Assembly: GCA_002422285.1 (NCBI GenBank)
Contig: DIUF01000087.1
Location: 25,221-30,534, forward strand
Length of the DNA: 5,314 bases
Source of the DNA: Flavobacteriales bacterium UBA6165
GTDB taxonomy: Bacteria; Bacteroidota; Bacteroidia; Flavobacteriales_D; Crocinitomicaceae
Direction: 5' to 3'
Made by a program: the position numbers and the translations under genes. Position 1 is the first letter of the stretch. The number at the start of each line of letters is the position of its first letter. Below the pieces are notes generated by a model. It made no database searches and was not told the origin of the DNA. It was given only the letters and a program-made list of their open reading frames with translations. Shown in pieces: positions 1 through 5,314 of the stretch.

Positions 1-515
1 GTGATGCCTTCTTCCTGTTGAGGTGCTAATTTTTCTTTGGGCATAGCCATCAAATTCAAGTGATACCAAGTCGTTTTTTTAAGGACTTGTTCGCCCTTGT
101 GCTCGTAAGTATGATAGGTATTCAAGATTTTATACGCAATAGCATGACCAGACAAATTGCACTCCTCGGCAATTTCTCTCAAGGCTGTTTCGCGCGGTTT
201 TTCACCCGAATCCATTTTACCTTTGGGCAAATCCCATTTCCCTAATCTGTGGATAAACAAAAACTTACCCTCAAATTCAACGATTCCCCCAGCAGCTTTG
301 ATAAAAACAAATTGTTCTTTGATCTTTTTAAATGCCTCTTTCGGATTTTCGCAAACGATACAACTCGAATTTTGCAAGGCATAAATCGACTCTTTTTCCA
401 ACAAGGATTCAACATTGTTGTAAAACTTAAAATCTTGGGATGACTCATCAGAAAATTCAGGGCTTGTTATCAACAAACACTTGCCATCAATAAAAACTTT
501 GTACTTTTGCGCCAT
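1..515 (-). CDS. Nudix hydrolase, C-terminus beyond the window
   Basis: The minus-strand frame is open from an ATG at 515-513 to the window edge, giving 171 residues without a stop. A Nudix box lies at residues 99-121: G99, five residues, E105, seven residues, then REIAEECNL. The metal-binding glutamates E114, E117 and E118 are present; the glycine usual near the end of the box is Asn120. The motif WDLPKGK just before and in the box (94-100) is typical of the family. Residues 1-75 form an extra N-terminal region with a KYKVFIDGK start, which I recall from Flavobacteriia Nudix proteins beside pyrE. Nudix enzymes cleave nucleoside diphosphates linked to another group; the substrate here cannot be told. 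The start is favoured because the preceding in-frame codons offer no ATG, GTG or TTG nearby. The gene diverges from pyrE with overlapping start codons. Confident as a Nudix family member, not on substrate. Confidence 0.93.
   Translation of the reverse strand, partial: MAQKYKVFIDGKCLLITSPEFSDESSQDFKFYNNVESLLEKESIYALQNSSCIVCENPKEAFKKIKEQFVFIKAAGGIVEFEGKFLFIHRLGKWDLPKGKMDSGEKPRETALREIAEECNLSGHAIAYKILNTYHTYEHKGEQVLKKTTWYHLNLMAMPKEKLAPQQEEGI
481..509 (+). promoter_or_regulatory. pyrE promoter, Bacteroidota sigma-A type
   Basis: TTG at 481-483 fits the -33 element, and TACTTTTG at 502-509 is a full match to the -7 element TAnnTTTG, with an 18-base spacer. The pyrE ATG begins at 514, only four bases after the -7 element, so transcription should start at or within a few bases of the start codon, giving a leaderless or nearly leaderless mRNA. 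The whole promoter lies inside the first codons of the opposing Nudix gene. Confidence 0.7.
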
Positions 516-1158
516 GATTACACCGGATAACGATCGTGCTCTGCGATTGGCAGAATTTCTACTGCAAATTAAAGCAATTAAACTGAATGTCAACCAACCT
601 TTCACTTGGGCTTCTGGGTGGAATTCACCGATTTACTGCGATAACCGCGTTACTTTAAGTTACCCAAAAATCAGGACCTTCATCCGTCAGGCCTATGCGC
701 AAACTATTGAGGAGTTGTATGGGAAAGTAGATGTGATTGCTGGTGTGGCTACAGGCGGCATTGCTCAAGGTGCTTTGGTAGCTCAAGAGTTGGATTTACC
801 GTTCATTTATGTGCGCACTTCGCCAAAGGGTCACGGATTGACCAATCAAATTGAAGGACATTTCGAACCCGGACAAACTGTTGTGGTTGTTGAAGATTTG
901 ATTTCAACAGGTGGCAGCAGCTTAAAAGCCGTTGAAGCCTTAAAAGAAGCTGGTTGTAATGTGAAAGGATTGGTGGCTATTTTCAGTTATCAATTTGACA
1001 TTGCCAAAGAACATTTCGCTGAAGCACAATGCCCGTTTGCTACGTTGACCAATTATGAAACCTTGATTGAAAAAGCAGTTGAATCTGGTTACATTCAAGA
1101 AAAAGACGTTGAAGAATTGAGAGAATGGCGTTTAAGTCCATCCACTTGGAAAAAATAA
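514..1158 (+). CDS. pyrE: Orotate phosphoribosyltransferase (PyrE)
   Basis: The cytoplasmic enzyme joins orotate to PRPP to make orotidine 5'-monophosphate, the fifth step of de novo UMP synthesis. The 214-residue product has the usual length. The N-terminal FTWASGW and SPIYCDNR segments (about 29-44) are characteristic. The catalytic loop region YVRTSPKGHG (99-108) carries Arg101, Lys105 and His107, and the PRPP-binding motif VVVVEDLISTGGS spans 123-135 with the acidic pair Glu127-Asp128. The ATG at 514 is chosen over an in-frame TTG at 481, because that TTG is part of the promoter and family alignments as I recall them begin near this Met. The start overlaps the opposing Nudix ATG in CATG. 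A small SRPBCC gene follows after 4 bases, so the two are probably cotranscribed. With so little leader, control by leader attenuation seems unlikely. Confidence 0.97.
   Translation: MITPDNDRALRLAEFLLQIKAIKLNVNQPFTWASGWNSPIYCDNRVTLSYPKIRTFIRQAYAQTIEELYGKVDVIAGVATGGIAQGALVAQELDLPFIYVRTSPKGHGLTNQIEGHFEPGQTVVVVEDLISTGGSSLKAVEALKEAGCNVKGLVAIFSYQFDIAKEHFAEAQCPFATLTNYETLIEKAVESGYIQEKDVEELREWRLSPSTWKK
565..593 (-). promoter_or_regulatory. Candidate Bacteroidota-type promoter for the Nudix gene
   Basis: Read on the minus strand, TTG at 593-591 is followed after 18 bases by TTAATTTG at 572-565, seven of eight positions of the TAnnTTTG element. Transcription would start near 560, leaving about 45 bases of leader before the ATG at 515. 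The element lies inside pyrE codons. One mismatch in an AT-rich region makes a chance match quite possible. Confidence 0.27.
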
Positions 1159-1162
1159 AATT

Positions 1163-1567
1163 ATGCAACTAACAAGTCAAGAAGCCCAAATCAATGCAAG
1201 TGCAGCGGATGTTTTTACATTCCTGAGCGATTGCCAAAACATCATTCATTTGTTGCCACAAGACAAAATCAGCGATTGGAAAGCAACAACGGATGATTGC
1301 TCATTTAAGGTGCAAAAAATGGCTACCATTCCATTGGTAGTTACCGAGCGCATTCAAGATTCTGCTATAAAAATGGTATCAGGCGATGGTGCTCCTTTCC
1401 CATTTACCCTCGATTTAATCATTGAATCAGTAAATGATGCTTCATGCAAAGGTCATCTCGAATTCAATGGAGAAGTGAACACTTTCTTGAAAATGATGAT
1501 CGAAAAACCAATGGGCAATTTGTTTGATTATATGTCGCACAAGTTGCAAAAGCAGTTTGAGAATTAA
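1163..1567 (+). CDS. Small SRPBCC-fold (START-like) protein
   Basis: The 134-residue product has the pattern of a stand-alone SRPBCC/polyketide cyclase-like domain: an opening strand (residues 1-12), the helix phrase SAADVFTFLSDCQNIIHLLP near 13-32, alternating strands through the middle (about 45-105), and a long C-terminal amphipathic helix (about 106-134, with KPMGNLFDYMSHKLQKQF). This fold makes a deep hydrophobic pocket that binds lipids or other small hydrophobic molecules. No catalytic residues can be assigned and the ligand is unknown. There is no signal peptide, so the protein is likely cytoplasmic. It starts 4 bases after the pyrE stop with no Shine-Dalgarno sequence, implying one transcript and perhaps coupled translation. 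I recall this pairing with pyrE from other Flavobacteriia, but a functional link to pyrimidine synthesis is only an inference. The assignment rests on length and secondary-structure pattern. Confidence 0.78.
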   Translation: MQLTSQEAQINASAADVFTFLSDCQNIIHLLPQDKISDWKATTDDCSFKVQKMATIPLVVTERIQDSAIKMVSGDGAPFPFTLDLIIESVNDASCKGHLEFNGEVNTFLKMMIEKPMGNLFDYMSHKLQKQFEN

Positions 1568-1629
1568 TCGACAGCTTCATCAAATAAATCCATCATTTCA
1601 GGAAGAAAAAGGCGCAACTCATGAAATTG

Positions 1630-1643
1630 CATGGTATTCCATG
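1630..1643. repeat. Inverted repeat upstream of the sensor promoter
   Basis: CATGG at 1630-1634 and CCATG at 1639-1643 form a perfect 5-base inverted repeat around TATT. It ends 10 bases before the -33 element of the sensor promoter, a position suited to a regulator binding site. No T-run follows, so it does not look like a terminator. Short repeats of this size also occur by chance. Confidence 0.35.
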
Positions 1644-1653
1644 TGCCTATAAC

Positions 1654-1683
1654 TTGCTGAGCCAAAACATTGCCGTAAATTTG
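1654..1683 (+). promoter_or_regulatory. Promoter of the two-component system genes
   Basis: TTG at 1654-1656 and TAAATTTG at 1676-1683, a full match to the Bacteroidota -7 element TAnnTTTG, are separated by 19 bases. Transcription would start near 1687-1690, leaving a leader of roughly 10-14 bases before the ATG at 1701, with only a weak AGG at 1691-1693 as a possible ribosome binding site. The sensor and regulator are thus likely transcribed separately from the pyrE pair. Confidence 0.62.
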
Positions 1684-1700
1684 CGAGATTAGGCAAAATT

Positions 1701-4619
1701 ATGAGACAAGTATTGGTAATGATTCTGGTGTTTTGGGTCTTCGCATTGCGTGCTGAAGAATTGCCTAAACATCCCTATTACAAAGAAATCAATCACTATT
1801 TCGGTTTGCCTTCCATGCACATTTATGATCTGCATGTATCAAAATCGGGGCTCTTATTTCTGGGCACCGACAATGGCTTGTATTCATACGACGGCATCAA
1901 ATTCAAATCCTACAAATTCAAACACAACCTCGCCAATACTGTTGACCGCATTCAAGAAGATGAAGCAGGACGCATTTGGTGCAAGAATTTTTCCAATCAA
2001 ATTTTTGTGCTTTTGGGCAACGAGCTTTGGGTGCATGAACCAACAGAAAAACTCCTTTCAATACTAGGCGCAAACTTGGGCGATTATCAAATTACACCAA
2101 CTGGACTGTGGATTATCACCGAAAAAGAACTTCTTCATATTGATAATTTTGGTAAAGCGAATCGGAAATTTAGTATTCCGAAAAGTGAAGAAGCCAATTT
2201 TATTTTTGCTATCGAATATGACCCAAACACCAAAGAAATCCTCATTGGAGAAACCAATCATTTGATTACCATCTCAAGTTCAGGCAAACTATTCAAAACG
2301 CCCCTCTTAGAAGGACAAAAAACCATTACGCTCTCTAAGCATCATCTTTTTTATGCCATGAAGGGGAAAGACAACAAATTATTTGTGAGTAGAGACAAAA
2401 AAACATTCAGCAGTATTGACGTTAACTTGAAAAACTACATTATCAAAACATCGATAACTGACCTTGGTGTTTGGCTTTGTACTGGCAACGGTGTTTATAA
2501 AATTAATCCAGACAAAAAGCGTGTCGAATTTCCATTTCTGATGGAGCGCAAAGTAACTGATGTTGTTCAAGATCATGAGGGCAATCTTTGGTTCAGCACG
2601 CTTGGAGATGGTTTAATCTTTGTGCCTAGTCTGAAAATTCAAAAGATCAATATCCCTAAGGTCTCCAATAATAGAAACATCTTCACTGCCATCAACATCG
2701 ATGAGCAAGGACATCTCTACATGGGCACTAGAACTGGAGAGGTGTATGAATTAAACAGAGCTTATCAGATAGTAAGAACCTTCAATACAGGTAAAAACAA
2801 AGAAATTGAGCACATAGATATCAAAAAACATCACGTGGCTACATCTGATGGTCGATTTGACAGACAGGGTAACAAAATCAATGACGAAATAAAATATTAC
2901 AAAGATTTAGCTGAGGACGACATGGGCAATTACGTTTTTGGCAGCTACAATCTCGCCGGTGTAATTGCTAAAGAAAGCATAGAATACCCCAGTACTGAAA
3001 ACTACTTCCAAAACAAAGAACTTGTCCTTTATGGCGACATGCCCAAATACATGCGCATTTTAAGGAATAAGAGGACACGCGCGGTGCATTTCCATAAAGA
3101 AAATCGCATGTACTATGTTGGCGCTAGCGATGGGCTTTTCTCGTATGGGCCAAACAATATTGAACAAGAAATAAGAACAGAAAATAATACGCCAATTATT
3201 GCTGCAAGTATTGAATCCGATGTCTTTGGAAATATTTGGATTGGCTCACTTCAAAATGGAATTTACAAAATATCAAACAACAAAATAGTTCAACATTTCG
3301 ATGTGAACAGTGGCTTATCTGGAGAACATACCAAAAAAATCCATATCGATAATTCGGGAATTTGGATTATTAACGATCATGGGTTGGACTTCATCGACCT
3401 GGAAACCAACGCGATATCACGTATGAGTAGATATAGTGGGTTGCATGGTTTGGATTTATTCGACATCACATCAAACCAGACCCATTTGTGGTTACTTACC
3501 AGTGAAGGCCTTTTGTTTTGTGATAAGTCAGCCTTTAGCACGCCGTATGTACCCACCTTAAAAATCAGTAATGTATCTGCAAACGATCAAAAAATAAATA
3601 ACTCGGTTCAACTCAATCACAATCAAAGCAACATAGTTTTTGATATTCAAACCACTCAATACAGAAGTTTGGGTAATTATGTATACGAATACCGATTGAT
3701 GGGTTTAAATCAAAACTGGAAAACTCAAAGCGCTAATATCAATCAAATCAATTATTTGGCACTCGACCCTGGCGTATACACCTTTGAGGTTAGAGTCAGA
3801 ATTGGTGAAATCTGTTCTCCTGTCGAGAAATTTCAATTCACAATTAAAAAAGCATTTTGGATGACCTCATGGTTTTTGATCATAGGCCTTCTGACAATTA
3901 CGGTTGTATTATATTTACTCTTCCAATGGAGAATTGGTATAGTAAGGCGGCGGCAAGAACTACGAGAGCAACTTGCCCTTTCGCAAATCACAGCACTACG
4001 CACACAAATGAATCCACATTTTATGTTCAATATTCTCAATGCTTTTCAAGGTCTGATTTATTCCAACCAAAAAACCAAGGCCAACGAATATTTGGGAGTA
4101 TTTTCAGATTTGATGCGCAAGACTTTGGACATTTCTGACAAAAGAGAAATCAGCATTTACGAGGAACTGGAAGCCATTGATTTATACATCTCCTTGGAAA
4201 AAGCAAGATTTGCCGAAAATGAATTTGAATATACATTGGAAACACATGAAGAGGAAGAACTAAAAAAATTCGCCATACCTTCCTTAATTTTACAGCCTTT
4301 TATTGAAAACGCCATCAAACATGGGCTTTTACACAAGCCAGGTGAGAAAAAATTAAAACTCTCAATTTCCAAGGAAAACAATCAATATTGGCGCTTTGAA
4401 ATTCAAGACAATGGCATTGGACGAAAACATTCGCTAGAACTGAATAAAAACCTTAAAAAACACAACTCATTTGCTACGAAGGCCATTGATAGTAGAATTA
4501 GTCTCATCAATCGCTTAAACAAAAACCAAATTCAAATTGAAGTGATCGATCTGAAAAACTCAGATAATACAGCTCTTGGTACACGGGTGATTTTGAAAAT
4601 ACCGATAAAAACTATTTAA
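1701..4619 (+). CDS. Propeller/Y_Y_Y sensor histidine kinase, LytS type
   Basis: This 972-residue membrane sensor autophosphorylates and passes the phosphate to a response regulator, here almost certainly the LytTR protein directly downstream. A signal peptide covers residues 1-18 (cleavage likely after ALRA). Residues from about 30 to 620 form a periplasmic beta-propeller with two-component regulator propeller repeats, clearest at 50-65 (LGTDNGLYSYDG), 291-304 (DHEGNLWFS), 334-345 (DEQGHLYMGT) and 507-522 (DVFGNIWIGS). A Y_Y_Y domain follows at about 638-715 and one transmembrane helix at about 724-744. After a basic, coiled-coil-like linker (748-768), the His_kinase domain carries phosphoacceptor His773 in NPHFMFN. 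The ATP-binding domain has the N box around Asn870 (QPFIENAIKHG) and the G1 box DNGIG at 903-907. There is no HAMP, PAS or receiver domain, unlike hybrid HTCS sensors. The signal is unknown. Several propeller blades lack a clean repeat motif. Confidence 0.96.
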   Translation: MRQVLVMILVFWVFALRAEELPKHPYYKEINHYFGLPSMHIYDLHVSKSGLLFLGTDNGLYSYDGIKFKSYKFKHNLANTVDRIQEDEAGRIWCKNFSNQIFVLLGNELWVHEPTEKLLSILGANLGDYQITPTGLWIITEKELLHIDNFGKANRKFSIPKSEEANFIFAIEYDPNTKEILIGETNHLITISSSGKLFKTPLLEGQKTITLSKHHLFYAMKGKDNKLFVSRDKKTFSSIDVNLKNYIIKTSITDLGVWLCTGNGVYKINPDKKRVEFPFLMERKVTDVVQDHEGNLWFSTLGDGLIFVPSLKIQKINIPKVSNNRNIFTAINIDEQGHLYMGTRTGEVYELNRAYQIVRTFNTGKNKEIEHIDIKKHHVATSDGRFDRQGNKINDEIKYYKDLAEDDMGNYVFGSYNLAGVIAKESIEYPSTENYFQNKELVLYGDMPKYMRILRNKRTRAVHFHKENRMYYVGASDGLFSYGPNNIEQEIRTENNTPIIAASIESDVFGNIWIGSLQNGIYKISNNKIVQHFDVNSGLSGEHTKKIHIDNSGIWIINDHGLDFIDLETNAISRMSRYSGLHGLDLFDITSNQTHLWLLTSEGLLFCDKSAFSTPYVPTLKISNVSANDQKINNSVQLNHNQSNIVFDIQTTQYRSLGNYVYEYRLMGLNQNWKTQSANINQINYLALDPGVYTFEVRVRIGEICSPVEKFQFTIKKAFWMTSWFLIIGLLTITVVLYLLFQWRIGIVRRRQELREQLALSQITALRTQMNPHFMFNILNAFQGLIYSNQKTKANEYLGVFSDLMRKTLDISDKREISIYEELEAIDLYISLEKARFAENEFEYTLETHEEEELKKFAIPSLILQPFIENAIKHGLLHKPGEKKLKLSISKENNQYWRFEIQDNGIGRKHSLELNKNLKKHNSFATKAIDSRISLINRLNKNQIQIEVIDLKNSDNTALGTRVILKIPIKTI

Positions 4620-5314
4620 ATGAATGCAATTATTGTTGACGACGAACTAAATGCACGACTGGCATTAAGGGGTATATTGGAAGAAAATTTCCCTTACGTA
4701 AATATTTTAGACGAATGCCAAAACGTACCTGAAGCCGTAATTAGCATTAATAAACACAAACCCGATGTTGTTTTTTTGGACATCTCTATGCCGGGTTATT
4801 CTGGACTTGAACTCTTCGATTTTTTTGAAGATGATATCAATTTCAAAGTGATTTTTGTGACGGCTTACAATGAATATGCAATCAATGCTTTTGAAAAATC
4901 GGCGGTGGATTATATCTTAAAACCCATCCGGATAACAGCAATCGAACGAGCGTTGAAGAAAGTTGAAGATTCTGGAAATAAGCTTGACAAATTGCGTGAA
5001 AACTTGGAAAACACGGGTTCAAAAAAAGTGGCTCTTAGCACAGGTGACGGACTGATTTTCCTCATCTTGGATGATATTATATACCTCAAGGCGGATGGTT
5101 CATACACCCATTTTATCACACGAGATGGCAAGAAAATTACAGTGTCTAAGAAGATTTCAGAATTTGAAAAGTTAGAAAAAATGGGGCCTTTTTTGCGCAT
5201 TCACCGCAGCCAAATGATCAATTACAATTGTGTTAAAAAAATCCTCAAACAAGATGGTGGCTTTGTGGTTATGGACAATGGTGCCGAACTGTCCATTTCA
5301 GCAGAAAAAAAACA
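4620..5314 (+). CDS. LytTR-family response regulator, C-terminus beyond the window
   Basis: The frame stays open from the ATG at 4620 to the window edge, giving 231 residues. A receiver domain spans about 1-118, with acidic pocket Asp7-Asp8, phosphoacceptor Asp54 in FLDISMPG, Thr81 in FVTAYNEYA and Lys101 in the ILKP motif. A linker (about 119-134) leads to a LytTR DNA-binding domain (about 135 onward) with the hallmark segments DDIIYLKADGSYTHF (151-165) and FLRIHRSQMIN (191-201). Family length suggests that only about 5-15 residues are missing. Phosphorylation by the upstream kinase is expected to promote DNA binding; LytTR sites are usually paired direct repeats. The ATG follows the sensor stop with no gap (TAAATG), which points to translational coupling and a fixed stoichiometry. 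Target genes cannot be told from the window. Confidence 0.96.
   Translation, partial: MNAIIVDDELNARLALRGILEENFPYVNILDECQNVPEAVISINKHKPDVVFLDISMPGYSGLELFDFFEDDINFKVIFVTAYNEYAINAFEKSAVDYILKPIRITAIERALKKVEDSGNKLDKLRENLENTGSKKVALSTGDGLIFLILDDIIYLKADGSYTHFITRDGKKITVSKKISEFEKLEKMGPFLRIHRSQMINYNCVKKILKQDGGFVVMDNGAELSISAEKK

Larger units (their letters stand above)
1564..1698 (-). pseudogene. Possible 3' remnant of a convergent gene
   Basis: The minus strand is open for 44 codons from a stop at 1701-1699 to a TAA at 1566-1564. The translation reads like protein, with segments such as QIYGNVLAQQVIGTWNTMQF and LFLPEMMDLFDEAVD before the stop. Its stop overlaps that of the SRPBCC gene in the palindrome TTAA, as tightly packed convergent genes often do. 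The only in-frame ATG leaves 22 residues. I do not recognise the sequence. It could be the end of a gene whose front was lost when the two-component genes arrived, a small gene with an unusual start, or chance. The sensor promoter lies within it on the other strand. Confidence 0.25.

Noticed and set aside
60..448. Several open frames of 60-75 codons on both strands in the left part.
   Set aside because: All overlap the Nudix gene in other frames and their translations show no family pattern, whereas the Nudix frame carries an intact Nudix box.
481..513. An 11-residue N-terminal extension of PyrE from a TTG start.
   Set aside because: The TTG is the -33 part of a well-matched promoter, transcription probably starts after it, and the extension is the antisense of the Nudix N-terminus. 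The ATG at 514 fits the family start.
1628..1647. A hairpin serving as transcription terminator for the pyrE pair.
   Set aside because: The stem is only five pairs, is not GC-rich, and has no following run of T on either strand.
1750..4381. Short open frames within the sensor gene on both strands.
   Set aside because: They lie wholly inside a 972-residue frame with recognisable domains from end to end, and their translations look like frame shadows.
4910..5200. A 96-codon minus-strand frame opposite the regulator.
   Set aside because: It is antisense to a receiver/LytTR gene with all key residues in place, and its translation resembles no family I know.
5305..5312. A run of eight A residues as a frameshift site in the regulator gene.
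   Set aside because: The reading frame is intact up to and through the run, the family protein is expected to continue in the same frame, and the window ends too soon to judge.

Overview
The window looks like a chromosomal segment from an AT-rich member of the Bacteroidota, most likely class Flavobacteriia or a near relative. Three things point there. The sensor has the propeller, Y_Y_Y and LytS-type kinase layout typical of that phylum. Both clear promoters match the Bacteroidota pattern (TTG near -33 and TAnnTTTG near -7). Start codons lack strong Shine-Dalgarno sequences and sit in A-rich surroundings. The genus cannot be told from this sequence.

Left part (1-1567): a housekeeping block. 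A Nudix hydrolase gene runs leftward off the window edge (515 to 1). Diverging from it are pyrE (514-1158, orotate phosphoribosyltransferase of pyrimidine synthesis) and, 4 bases downstream, a small SRPBCC-fold gene (1163-1567). The Nudix and pyrE start codons share the palindrome CATG at 513-516, so the promoter of pyrE lies inside the Nudix coding sequence. The spacing of this promoter predicts a leaderless or nearly leaderless pyrE transcript.

Middle (1568-1700): a short intergenic stretch. It carries a good promoter for the downstream genes, a small inverted repeat just upstream of that promoter, and on the minus strand a 44-codon open stretch that reads like the tail of a protein gene. 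Its stop codon overlaps the stop of the SRPBCC gene at TTAA.

Right part (1701-5314): a two-gene two-component system. A 972-residue membrane sensor kinase (signal peptide, periplasmic beta-propeller, Y_Y_Y domain, one transmembrane helix, LytS-type kinase) is followed with no gap (TAAATG) by a LytTR-type response regulator that runs off the right edge, probably only a few residues short of its end. The propeller and Y_Y_Y domain would sense a periplasmic signal, the kinase would phosphorylate Asp54 of the regulator, and the LytTR domain would bind DNA. The ligand and target genes are not visible here.

No RNA genes, insertion sequences, CRISPR arrays or phage genes were seen. Nothing in the window amounts to a clearly new system. 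The most unusual points are the compact Nudix/pyrE divergent junction and the coding-like minus-strand tail between the two blocks.
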